From Ehretia macrophylla (lineage: Eukaryota > Streptophyta > Magnoliopsida > Boraginales > Ehretiaceae), in the NCBI GenBank assembly GCA_037974665.1, contig CM075767.1, forward strand, positions 88,500,644 through 88,564,643: 64,000 nt of DNA. The letters run 5' to 3'. The translations under genes and the position numbers were made by a program. The notes below the pieces were generated by a model. The model had not been told where the DNA came from. It searched no databases and saw nothing but the letters and a program-made list of their open reading frames with translations. This document shows, piece by piece, positions 35,899 through 46,947 of this stretch (its first letter is position 1; the number at the start of each line of letters is the position of its first letter).

Positions 35899-36017
35899 GG
35901 GTGTGATCATACCAGCACTAATGCACCGGATCCCATCAGAACTCTGAAGTTAAGCATGTTTGGGCGAGAGTAGTACTAAGATGGGTGACCCCCTGGGAAG
36001 TCCTCGTGTTGCACCCC
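35899..36017 (+). rRNA. 5S rRNA gene, copy 30 (B2 sub-type)
   Basis: Changes: C6T, C47T, G58A, C61T, G81A. G58A and C61T together in box A are shared with copies 22 and 23. Confidence 0.94.
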
Positions 36018-36572
36018 CTTTTTCAATTTTTTTTTCCCTGGTTAGGGTTGCCAAGATACATTATCCACCAAATTTCTATTACCGAATCCCAAGGCACCTT
36101 GGGCAAGACAACTTCGCTTCACGTAGAGGCTAGGCTTGCAAACCGAGGGCGTAGGGCTTGTGACCAGGTCTCCGTCGCTCCGGTGCCCATAACTTTTGAT
36201 CCGTAAGGAGTTACGCAGCGCACAACATACCATTGCAAAGCTCTCTGAGAGCTCTACGTTGAGGGCATCAAGCTTGCTCGCTGTGCCTATTTTTGGAGCC
36301 CAAAATCGAACATTTTCTTCAGTTTCAATCCCCTTTTCTTCTTTTGCTCTGTTTTTCCGTCCAGATCGTCATCGTGAGCTGTTAAAAGACGACAACCTGA
36401 CTCGCGGTAGATTAGAAGGCACTCCAATGTGTCGATATCACGTCATGAGAGGATGTTGTGTTGTTGAAGCGAATGGGTTGTCGTTAAGCCCATTGGTCTT
36501 TTGAATGGGCCATCTCTCTAGGCTGGGACTGTCAGCCGTTAACACATAAAGGAATTGTGCCATCAACATGAC

Positions 36573-36691
36573 GGGTGCGCTCATACTAGCACTAATGCAT
36601 CGGATCCCATCAGAACTCCGAAGTTAAGCGTGTTTGGGCAAGAGTAGTACTAGGATGGGTGACCCCCTAGGAAGTCCTCGTGTTGCACGCC
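36573..36691 (+). rRNA. 5S rRNA gene, copy 31 (B2 sub-type)
   Basis: Changes: A8C, C15T, C28T, C61T, G68A, G97A, C117G. Confidence 0.93.
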
Positions 36692-37248
36692 CATTTTTAA
36701 TTTTATTTTCCCTGGTTAGGGTTGCCAAGATACTTTATCCACCAAATTTCAATTACCGAATCCCAAGGCACCTTGGGCAACACAACTTCACTTCACGTAT
36801 AGGCTGGGCTCGCAAACCGAGGGCGTAGGGCTTGCGACCAGGCCTCCGTCACTCCGGTGCCCATATCTTTTGATCCGTAAGGAGTTACGCGGCGCATAAC
36901 ATACCGTTGCAAAGCTCTCTAAGAGCTCTACGACGGGGCAGCCAGCTTGCTCGCTGTGCCCCTTTTTCGAGCCCTAAATCCAACATTTTCATTAGTTTCA
37001 GGCCATTTTTCTTATGTTGCTCTGTTTTTCGTCCCGGATCGTACGTCATGAGCTGTTAAAACGATGACAACCTGACACGCTGGACATTAGAGTGTCCTAG
37101 AACATGTCGATATCACGTCTTGTGAGGATGCTGCGTTGTTGAAGTGGATGGGTTGTCGTTAAGTCCATTGGGCCTTTTCAATGGGCCATCTCTCTAGGCT
37201 GGGACTGTGAATCGTTAACACATAAAAGAATTATGCCCTCAACATGAC

Positions 37249-37367
37249 GGGTGCGATCATACCAGCATTAATGCACCGGATCCCATCAGAACTCCGAAGT
37301 TAAGCATGCTTGGGCGAGAGTAGTAGTAGGATGGGTAACCCTTTGGGAAGTCCTCGTGTTGTACCCC
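37249..37367 (+). rRNA. 5S rRNA gene, copy 32
   Basis: Changes: C20T, G58A, C78G, G89A, C94T, C95T, C114T. The following spacer has a deletion of about 20 bp between GAGG repeats, giving a 658-bp unit. Confidence 0.93.
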
Positions 37368-37906
37368 CTTTTCAATTTTTTTTTGCCTTGGTTAGGGTTG
37401 CCAAGATACTTTATCCACAAAATTTCTATTACCGAATCCCACGGAACATTGGGCAAGACAACTTCGCTTCACGTAGAGGGCGTAGGGCTTGTGACCAGGT
37501 CTCCGTCGCTCCAGTGCCCATAAATTTTGATCCGTAAGGAGTTATGCGGCGCACAACAAACCGTTCCAAAGCTAAATGAGAGCTCTACGACGGGGGCAGC
37601 GAGCTTGCTCGCTTTGCCCATTTTTGGAGCCCAAAATTGAACGTTTTTATCTGTTTCAGGCCACTTTATTCTTTTGCTATGTTTTTCCGTCCCAGATCGT
37701 ACGTCGTGAGCTATTAAAAGGATGACAACCTGACTCGCAGGACATTAGAGGGCCATACAACGTGTCGATATCACTTTATGCAACGATGCTGCGTTGTTGA
37801 AGCGGATGGGTTGTCGTTAAGCCCATTGGTCCTTTTGAATGGGCCATCTCTCTAGGCTGGGACTGTGAACCGTTAACACATAAAGGAATTGTGCCCTCAA
37901 CATGAC

Positions 37907-38025
37907 GGGTGCGATCGTACCAGTACTAATGCACCGGATCCCATAAGAACTCCGAAGTTAAGCGTGTTTGGGCAAGAGTAGTACTAAGATGGGTGACCCC
38001 CTAGGAAGTCGTCGTTTTGCTCCCC
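37907..38025 (+). rRNA. 5S rRNA gene, copy 33 (B2 sub-type, diverged)
   Basis: Changes: A11G, C18T, C39A, C61T, G68A, G81A, G97A, C105G, G110T, A115T. Probable pseudogene. Confidence 0.91.
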
Positions 38026-38583
38026 CCTTTTCAATTTTTTTTCCATAGTTAGGGTTGCCAAGATACATTATCCACCAAATTTCTATTACCGAATCCCAAG
38101 ACACCTTGGGCAAGACAACTTCGTTTCACGTATAGGATGGGCCCGTAAACAGAGGGCGTAGGGCTTGTGACCAGGTCTCCGTCACTCAGGTGCCCTTAAC
38201 ATTTGATCCGTAAGGAGTTAGGCGGCGCATAGCATACCGTTACAAAGCTCTCTGGGAGCTCTACGACGGGGGGAGCCAACTCGCTCCCTATACCCCTGTT
38301 CGGAGCTGAGAATCGAGTGGTTTCATCAGTTTGGGGCTACTTTTCTTCTTTTGCTCTGTTTTTCCGTCCCGGATCGTACGTCGTGAGCTATTAAAAGGAC
38401 GACAACCTGACTCGCATGACATTAAAGGGCCCTACAATGTGTCGATATCACGTCTTGCGACGATGCTACGTTGTTGAAGCGGATGGGTTGTCGTTAAGCC
38501 CATTGGGCCTTTTGAATGGGCCATCTCTCTAGGCTGGGACTGTGAACCGTTAACACAATAAAGAATTGTGCCCTCAACATGAC

Positions 38584-38702
38584 GGGTGAGATCATACCAG
38601 CACTAATGCACCGGATCCCATCAGAACTCCGAAGTTAAGCGTGCTTGGGTGAGAGTAATACTAGGATGGGTGACCCCCTGGGATGTCCTCGTGTTGCACC
38701 CC
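38584..38702 (+). rRNA. 5S rRNA gene, copy 34
   Basis: Changes: C6A, C67T, G75A, A101T. Last gene with a B-like upstream box (CAATAAAG). Confidence 0.95.
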
Positions 38703-39259
38703 CTTTTCAATTTTTTTTGCCCTGGTTAGGGTTGCCAAGATATTTTATCCACCAAATTTCTATTACCGAACCCCACAGAACATTGAGCAAGACTACTTCG
38801 CTTCACGAAGAGGCTGGGCTCGCAAACCAAGGGCTAGGGCTTGTGACCAGTTCTCCGTCGCTCCGGTGCGCATAACTTTTGATCCGTAAGGAGTTACGCG
38901 GCACACAGCATACTCTTGCAAAGCTCTCTGAGAGCTCTACAACGGGGGCAGCCAGCTTGCTCACTGGGCTCATTTTTGGAGCCCAAAATCGAACACTTTC
39001 ATCAGTTTCAGGCCACTTTTCTTCTTTTGCTCTATTTTTTCATCCTGGATCGTACGTTGTGAGCTGTTAAAAGGAAGAAAACCAGACTCGCGGGACATTA
39101 AAGGGCCCTACAACGTGTCAATATCACGTCTTGCAAGGATGCTATGTTGTTGAAGCGGATCGGTTATCGTTAAGCCCATTGGGCCTTTTGAATGGGCCAT
39201 CTCTCTAGGGTGGGATTGTGAACCGTTAACACATATAGCAATTGTGCGCTCAAAATGAC

Positions 39260-39378
39260 TGGTGCGATCATACCAGCACTAATGCACCGGATCTCATCAG
39301 AACTCCGAGGTTAAGCGTGCTTGGGCGAGAGTAGTACTAGGATGGGTGACCCCCTAGGAAGTCCTCGTGTTGTGCCCC
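39260..39378 (+). rRNA. 5S rRNA gene, copy 35
   Basis: Changes: G1T, C35T, A50G, G97A, C114T, A115G. The first base is T instead of G. A-type spacer features resume here. Confidence 0.93.
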
Positions 39379-39936
39379 CTTTTCAATGTTTTTTGCCCTG
39401 GTTAGGGCTGCCAAGATACTTTATCCACCAAATCTCTATTACTGAATCCCACAGAACATTGGGCAAGACAAATTCGCATCACCTAGAGGCCGGGCCCGTA
39501 AACCAAGGGCGTAGGGTTTGTGACCAGATCTCCGTCGCTCTGGTGCCCATAACTTTTGATCTGTAAGGAGGTACGCGGCGTACAGCATACCGTTGCAAAG
39601 CTCTCTGAGAGATCTACGACGGGGGCAGCTAGCTTGCTCGCTGTGCCTGTTTTTGGAGCCCAAACTCGAATATTTTCATTAGTTTCAGGCGACTTTTATT
39701 CTTTTGCTTTGTTTTTTCGTCCCGGATCGTACGTCGTGAGTCGTTAAAAGAACGACAAATTGACTCGCGGCACATCAGAGGGCCCTACAACGTGTCGATA
39801 TCACGTCTTGTGAGGATGCTGCGTTGTTGAAGCGGATGGGTTGTCGTTAAGCCCATTGTGCCTTTTGAATAGGCCATCTCTCTAGGCTGGGACTGTGAAC
39901 CGTTAACACATATAGGAATTGTGCCCTCAACATGAT

Positions 39937-40055
39937 GGGTGCGATCATACCAGCACTAATGCACCGGATCCCATCAGAACTCTGAAGTTATGCGTGCTTA
40001 GGCGAGAATAGTACTAGGATGGGTGACCCCTTGGGAAGTCCTCGTGTTGCACCCG
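39937..40055 (+). rRNA. 5S rRNA gene, copy 36
   Basis: Changes: C47T, A55T, G64A, G72A, C95T, C119G. A55T and G64A both lie in box A. The following spacer has the 7-bp deletion (at 40262) also seen after copies 40 and 44. Confidence 0.94.
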
Positions 40056-40606
40056 CTTTTCAATTTTTTTTGCCCTGGTTAGGGTTGCCAAGATACTTTA
40101 TCCACCAAATCTCTATTACCGAATCCCACAGAACATTGGGGAACAAAACTTCGCTTCACGTAGAGGCTGGGCCCACAAACCGAGGGCGTAAGGTTTGTGA
40201 CCTGGTCTCCGTCGCTCCGTTGCCCATAACTTTTGATCTGTAAGGAGTTACGCATCGCACAGTTGCAAAGCTCTCTGAGAGCTCTACGACGGGGGCAGCC
40301 AGCTTGCTCGCTGTGCCCATTTTTGGAGCCCAAAATCGAACGTTTTCATCAGTTTCAGGCAACTTTTCTTCTTTTGCCCTGTTTTTCCGTCCCGAATCGT
40401 ACGTCGTGAGCTGTTAAAAGGACGAAAACCTGACTCGCGATACATCAGAGGGCCCTACAACGTGTCGATATCACGTCTTGCGAGGATGCTGCTTTGTTGA
40501 AGCGGATGGGTTGTCGTTAAGCCTATTGGGCCTTTTGAATGGGCCATCTCTCTAGGCTGGCACTGTGAACCGTTAACACATATAGGAATTGTGCCCTCAA
40601 CATGAC

Positions 40607-40624
40607 GGGTGCGATCATACTAGC
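40607..40624 (+). pseudogene. 5S rRNA gene, copy 37, 5' fragment (split by a 15-kb insertion)
   Basis: The first 18 bases of a 5S gene, ending in CTAGC, the left target duplication of the inserted LTR. C15T is the only difference from consensus. Confidence 0.96.
40620..40624. repeat. Target-site duplication CTAGC/CCAGC of solo LTR C (left copy)
   Basis: Corresponds to 5S positions 14-18. The right copy at 55702-55706 is CCAGC, so one copy has mutated since insertion. Confidence 0.85.
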
Positions 40625-40629
40625 TGTGA

Positions 40630-40850
40630 GGCCTGACCCCAAATAATGTGCCTTATCTCGATTTGCGTGCCTTAGACCCAGAACTGTATGACTGATCTTG
40701 GATTGCGTGCTCTGTCTTGGTTTTTGTGCATGCCTCATTTTGTGTGCCCTGACCTTGAATTGCGTGTCCTAACCTAGGTTTTAGAGTCGTACCTCAATTT
40801 ACGTGCATTGCATTGAATTACGTGCATTCATTTAGGGTTGCGTGCATTTA
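40630..40850 (+). repeat. CACG/CGTGC minisatellite at the 5' edge of solo LTR C
   Basis: Imperfect 15-20 bp copies with GCGTGC or ACGTGC cores, the reverse complement of the motif in the other LTRs, at the same relative place. Confidence 0.72.
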
Positions 40851-41533
40851 CTTGAAAAGCTAGACATTCTCATTCTTTATTCCTTATTCTTTTTGCACTT
40901 TCAAGACACAATTAATTAATGATCAAAAGTTGACAAAAAATTCAGACTTGGAGCTAGCTTGGCCGACCATACCATGGTTTTTGCACAATGTTTGAACAAT
41001 TTTATAATTAACCATGCATGCTTAGACATTCTATGACACAAATGCTTAAAAAATTGCTCAAAAACCCTACCATTTGCACACCATTTTCGGCCACATCACT
41101 CTTGCCCATCCTAGGAATTTCAAATTGCACATTGAAGACACAAAATGCTGAAATTGGACTGCCCAATGCCGACATGCTCCTCAAAGAAATTGCAAAGCCA
41201 TCACTTTTGTCATATTCTCTCATTTCCTTCAACTTCTCTCACTTCTCTCTCAATTTTCCTCTCTCATTCTCGGCCTTGGCTGAGTTCTCTACCTCCATAG
41301 CCTATCTTCTTCACACCATAGCTAAACCAAGCAAGCCACAAGCAAAGGACCTCGACCGAGCTAGCTAGGAAGTGAATATCACACATGCATGTGCATTGAA
41401 GACTCTATTCGGTCTAGGTAAGTTTCTTGGCATCCATTTCTTTCCTTCATGTTCTAATCTCATGCATGTGCTAAGAGATTGATCACTAAGCTAGGAAAAA
41501 ATAGTGAAAAGCTAGTTCGGCTAGGCAAAGGAA
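40851..41533 (+). other. Single-copy part of LTR C before the tandem array
   Basis: LTR sequence with no gene. It has a pyrimidine-rich stretch (about 41218-41275), the counterpart of the GA-rich tract on the - strand of the other LTRs. Confidence 0.75.
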
Positions 41534-43339
41534 AAGAGAAGATTTGAGCTTCAACAAGGTTTTTGAGCATCTTTTGGTTGATTGCTAAGGTGAGGGCTAA
41601 AACCTTTTGAAAACTCTTCAAAAATTCACATGCATGCTCATAAATGTATGTATTTGCTTCTGTACTTGAGTTATATGGTCGTTCATAAGCTTAAACAACC
41701 ATGCATGGCAAGATCTTGGCTCGAAAATGATGCTAGGTGAAGTCGAATTGTTGACAGCTCTCTGACTAATCTGTTTCGAGGTGAGTTTAGCTAGGCAAAT
41801 GATGTTGAAAATGCTTGAAAATTGGTAGGTGACTATTTTGGACAGTTTGGAACATTTTTCCCAGAAATAGGCCAAAGCTAATTTTGACTCTAAAAAGATA
41901 AGATTTGAGCTTCAACAAGGTTTTTGAGCATCTTTTGGTTGATTGCTAAGGTGAGGGCTAAAACCTTTTGAAAACTCTTCAAAAATTCACATGCATGCTC
42001 ATAAATGTATTTATTTGCTTCTGTACTTGAGTTATATGGTCGTTCATAAGCTTAAACAACCATGCATGGCAAGATCTTGGCTCGAAAATGATGCTAGGTG
42101 AAGTTGAATTGTTGACAACTCTCTGACCAGTCTGTTTCGAGGTGAGTTTAGCTAGGCAAATGATGTTGAAAATGTTTGAAAATTGGTAGGTGACTATTTT
42201 GGACAGTTTGGAACATTTTTCCCAGAAATAGGCCAAAGCTAATTTTGACTCTAAAAAGAGAAGATTTGAGCTTCAACAAGGTTTTTGAGCATCTTTTGGT
42301 TGATTGCTAAGGTGAGGGCTAAAACCTTTTGAAAACTCTTCAAAAATTCACATGCATGCTCATAAATGTATTTATTTGCTTCTGTACTTGAGTTATATGG
42401 TCGTTCATAAGCTTAAACAACCATGCATGGCAAGATCTTGGCTCGAAAATGATGCTAGGTGAAGTTGAATTGTTGACAACTCTCTGACCAGTCTATTTCG
42501 AAGTGAGTTTAGCTAGGCAAATGATGTTGAAAATGTTTGAAAATTGGTAGGTGACTATTTTGGACAGTTTGGAACATTTTTCCCAGAAATAGGCCAAAGC
42601 TAATTTTGACTCTAAAAAGAGAAGATTTAAGCTTCAACAAGGTTTTTGAGCATCTTTGTGGTTGATTGCTAAGGTGAGGGCTAAAACCTTTTGAAAACTC
42701 TTCAAAAATTCACATGAATGCTCATAAATGTATGTATTTCCTTCTGTACTTGAGTTATATGGTCGTTCATAAGCTTAAACAACCATGCATGGCAAGATCT
42801 TGGCTCGAAAATGATGCTAGGTGAAGTCGAATTGTTGACAGCTCTCTGACCAGTCTGTTTAGAGGTAAGTTTAGCTAGGAAAATGATGTTGAAAATGATT
42901 GAAAATTGGTAGGTGACTATTTTGGACATTTTGGAACATTTTTCCCAGAAATAGGCCAAAGCTAATTTTGACTCTAAAAAGAGAAGATTTGAGCTTCAAC
43001 AAGGTTTTTGAGCATCTTTTGGTTGATTGATAAGGTGAGGGCTAAAACCTTTTGAAAACTCTTCAAAAATTCACATGCATGCTCATAAATGTATGTATTT
43101 TCTTATGTACTTGGGTTATATGGTCGTTTATAAGCTTAAACAACCATGCATGGCAAGATCTTGGCTCGAAAATGATGCTAGGTGAAGTCGAATTGTTGAC
43201 AGCTCTCTGACCAGTCTGTTTCGAGGTTAGTTTAGCTAGGCAAATGATGTTGAAAATGCTTGAAAATTGGTAGGTGACTATTTTGGACATTTTGGAACAT
43301 TTTTCCCAGAAATAGGCCAAAGCTAATTTTGACTCTAAA

Positions 43340-45143
43340 AAGAGAAGATTTGAGCTTCAACAAGGTTTTTGAGCATCTTTTGGTTGATTGCTAAGGTGAG
43401 GGCTAAAACCTTTTGAAAACTCTTCAAAAATTCACATGCATGCTCATAAATGTATGTATTTGCTTCTGTAATTGACTTATATGGTCGTTCATAAGCTTAA
43501 ACAACCATGCATGGCAAGATCTTGGCTCGAAAATGATGCTAGGTGAAGTCGAATTGTTGACAGCTCTCTGACCAGTCTGTTTCGAGGTGAGTTTAGCTAG
43601 GCAAATGATGTTGAAAATGCTTGAAAATTGGTAGGTGAATATTTTGGACATTTTGGAACATTTTTCCCAGAAATAGGCCAGAGCTAATTTTGACTCTAAA
43701 AAGAGAAGATTTGAGCTTCAACAAGGTTTTTGAGCATCTTTTGGTTGATTGCTAAGGTGAGGGCTAAAACCTTTTGAAAAATCTTCAAAAATTCACATGC
43801 ATGCTCATAAATGTATGTATTTGCTTCTGTACTTGAGTTATATGGTCGTTCATAAGCTTAAACAACCATGCATGGCAAGATCTTGGCTCGAAAATGATGC
43901 TAGGTGAAGTCGAATTGTTGACAGCTCTCTGACCAGTCTGTTTCGAGGTGAGTTTAGCTAGGCAAATGATGTTGAAAATGCTTGAAAATTGGTAGGTGAC
44001 TATTTTGGACAGTTTGGAACATTTTTCCCAGAAATAGGCCAAAGCTAATTTTGACTCTAGAAAGAGAAGATTTGAGCTTCAACAAGGTTTTTGAGCATCT
44101 TTTGGTTGATTGCTAAGGTCAGGGCTAAAACCTTTTGAAAACTCTTCAAAAATTCACATGCATGCTCATAAATGTATGTATTTGCTTCTGTACTTGAGTT
44201 ATATGGTCGTTCATAAGCTTAAACAACCATGCATGGCAAGATCTTGGCTCGAAAATGATGCTTGGTGAAGTCGAACTGTTGACAGATCTCTGACCAGTCT
44301 GTTTCGAGGTGAGTTTAGCTAGGCAAATGATGTTGAAAATTCTTGAAAATTGGTAGGTGACTATTTTGGACATTTTGGAACATTTTTCCCAGAAATAGGC
44401 CAAAGCTAATTTTGACTCTAAAAAGAGAAGATTTGAGCTTCAACAAGGTTTTGAGCATCTTTTGGTTGATTGTTAAGGTGAGGGCTAAAACCTTTTGAAA
44501 ACTCTTCAAAAATTCACATGCATGCTCATAAATGTATGTATTTGCTTCTGTACTTGAGTTATATGGTCGTTCGTAAGCTTAAACAACCATGCATGGCAAG
44601 AACTTGGCTCGAAAATGATGCTAGGTGAAGTCGAACTGTTGACAGCTCTCTGACCAGTCTGTTTCGAGGTGAGTTTAGCTAGGCAAATGATGTTGACAAT
44701 TCTTGAAAATTGGTAGGTGACTACTTTGGACATTTTGGAACATTTTTCCCAGAAATAGGCCAAAGCTAATTTTGACTCTAAAAAGAGAAGATTTGAGCTT
44801 CAACAAGGTTTTTGAGCATCTTTTGGTTGATTGCTAAGGTGAGGGCTAAAACCTTTTGAAAACTCTTCAAAAATTCACATGCATGCTCATAAATGTATGT
44901 ATTTGCTTCTGTAATTGACTTATATGGTCGTTCATAAGCTTAAACAACCATGCATGGCAAGATCTTGGCTCGAAAATGATGCTAGGTGAAGTCGAATTGT
45001 TGACAACTCTCTGACCAGTCTGTTTCGAGGTGAGTTTAGCTAGGCAAATGATGTTGAAAATGCTTGAAAATTGGTAGGTGACTATTTTGGACAGTTCGGA
45101 ACATTTTTCCCAGAAATAGGCCAAAGCTAATTTTGACTCTAAA
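43340..45143 (+). repeat. Higher-order repeat, copy 1 (units 6-10)
   Basis: Five-unit block of 1804 bp. Diagnostic variants in order: unit 6 GGTGAATATTTTGG with GGCCAGAGC; unit 7 ending CTCTAGAAAG; unit 8 ATGCTTGGTG and GACAGATCTC; unit 9 CGTTCGTAAGC, TTGACAATTC and GACTACTTTGG; unit 10 GACAACTCTC. The same order recurs in the next three blocks. Confidence 0.88.
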
Positions 45144-46947
45144 AAGAGAAGATTTGAGCTTCAACAAGGTTTTTGAGCATCTTTTGGTTGATTGCTAAGG
45201 TGAGGGCTAAAACCTTTTGAAAACTCTTCAAAAATTCACATGCATGCTCATAAATGTATGTATTTGCTTCTGTACTTGAGTTATATGGTCGTTCATAAGC
45301 TTAAACAACCATGCATGGCAAGATCTTGGCTCGAAAATGATGCTAGGTGAAGTCGAATTGTTGACAGCTCTCTGACCAGTCTGTTTCGAGGTGAGTTTAG
45401 CTAGGCAAATGATGTTGAAAATGCTTGAAAATTGGTAGGTGAATATTTTGGACATTTTGGAACATTTTTCCCAGAAATAGGCCAGAGCTAATTTTGACTC
45501 TAAAAAGAGAAGATTTGAGCTTCAACAAGGTTTTTGAGCATCTTTTGGTTGATTGCTAAGGTGAGGGCTAAAACCTTTTGAAAACTCTTCAAAAATTCAC
45601 ATGCATGCTCATAAATGTATGTATTTGCTTCTGTACTTGAGTTATATGGTCGTTCATAAGCTTAAACAACCATGCATGGCAAGATCTTGGCTCGAAAATG
45701 ATGCTAGGTGAAGTCGAATTGTTGACAGCTCTCTGACCAGTCTGTTTCGAGGTGAGTTTAGCTAGGCCAATGATGTTGAAAATGCTTGAAAATTGGTAGG
45801 TGACTATTTTGGACAGTTTGGAACATTTTTCCCAGAAATAGGCCAAAGCTAATTTTGACTCTAGAAAGAGAAGATTTGAGCTTCAACAAGGTTTTTGAGC
45901 ATCTTTGGTTGATTGCTAAGGTCAGGGCTAAAACCTTTTGAAAACTCTTCAAAAATTCACATGCATGCTCATAAATGTATGTATTTGCTTCTGTACTTGA
46001 GTTATGTGGTCGTTCATAAGCTTAAACAACCATGCATGGCAAGATCTTGGCTCGAAAATGATGCTTGGTGAAGTCGAACTGTTGACAGATCTCTGACCAG
46101 TCTGTTTCGAGGTGAGTTTAGCTAGGCAAATGATGTTGAAAATTCTTGAAAATTGGTAGGTGACTATTTTGGACATTTTGGAACATTTTTCCCAGAAATA
46201 GGCCAAAGCTAATTTTGACTCTAAAAAGAGAAGATTTGAGCTTCAACAAGGTTTTTGAGCATCTTTTGGTTGATTGCTAAGGTGAGGGCTAAAACCTTTT
46301 GAAAACTCTTCAAAAATTCACATGCATGCTCATAAATGTATGTATTTGCTTCTGTACTTGAGTTATATGGTCGTTCGTAAGCTTAAACAACCATGCATGG
46401 CAAGATCTTGGCTCGAAAATGATGCTAGGTGAAGTCGAACTGTTGACAGCTCTCTGACCAGTCTGTTTCGAGGTGAGTTTAGCTAGGCAAATGATGTTGA
46501 CAATTCTTGAAAATTGGTAGGTGACTACTTTGGACATTTTGGAACATTTTTCCCAGAAATAGGCCAAAGCTAATTTTGACTCTAAAAAGAGAAGATTTGA
46601 GCTTCAACAAGGTTTTTGAGCATCTTTTGGTTGATTGCTAAGGTGAGGGCTAAAACCTTTTGAAAACTCTTCAAAAATTCACATGCATGCTCATAAATGT
46701 ATGTATTTCCTTCTGTACTTGAGTTATATGGTCGTTCATAAGCTTAAACAACCATGCATGGCAAGATCTTGGCTCGAAAATGATGCTAGGTGAAGTCGAA
46801 TTGTTGACAACTCTCTGACCATTCTGTTTCGAGGTGAGTTTAGCTAGGCAAATGATGTTGAAAATGCTTGAAAATTGGTAGGTGACTATTTTGGACAGTT
46901 TGGAACATTTTTCCCAGAAATAGGCCAAAGCTAATTTTGAATCTAAA
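45144..46947 (+). repeat. Higher-order repeat, copy 2 (units 11-15)
   Basis: 1804 bp with the same ordered variants. Its last unit ends GAATCTAA, shared only with the last unit of copy 3. Confidence 0.88.

Larger units (their letters stand above)
31543..40624 (+). repeat. 5S rDNA tandem array, block III (genes 24-36 and the start of gene 37)
   Basis: Resumes in phase after the chromovirus (genes 23 to 24 are 677 bp apart once it is removed). Genes 24-34 carry the B-type upstream box (CATAAAGG) and B spacer variants (GGGACTGTG, GACATTAGAGG, GGGCTTGTGACC). From gene 35 the A type returns. The spacer after gene 32 has lost about 20 bp between two GAGG direct repeats near 37470, which looks like replication slippage. 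The spacer after gene 36 lacks 7 bp at 40262. Confidence 0.97.
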
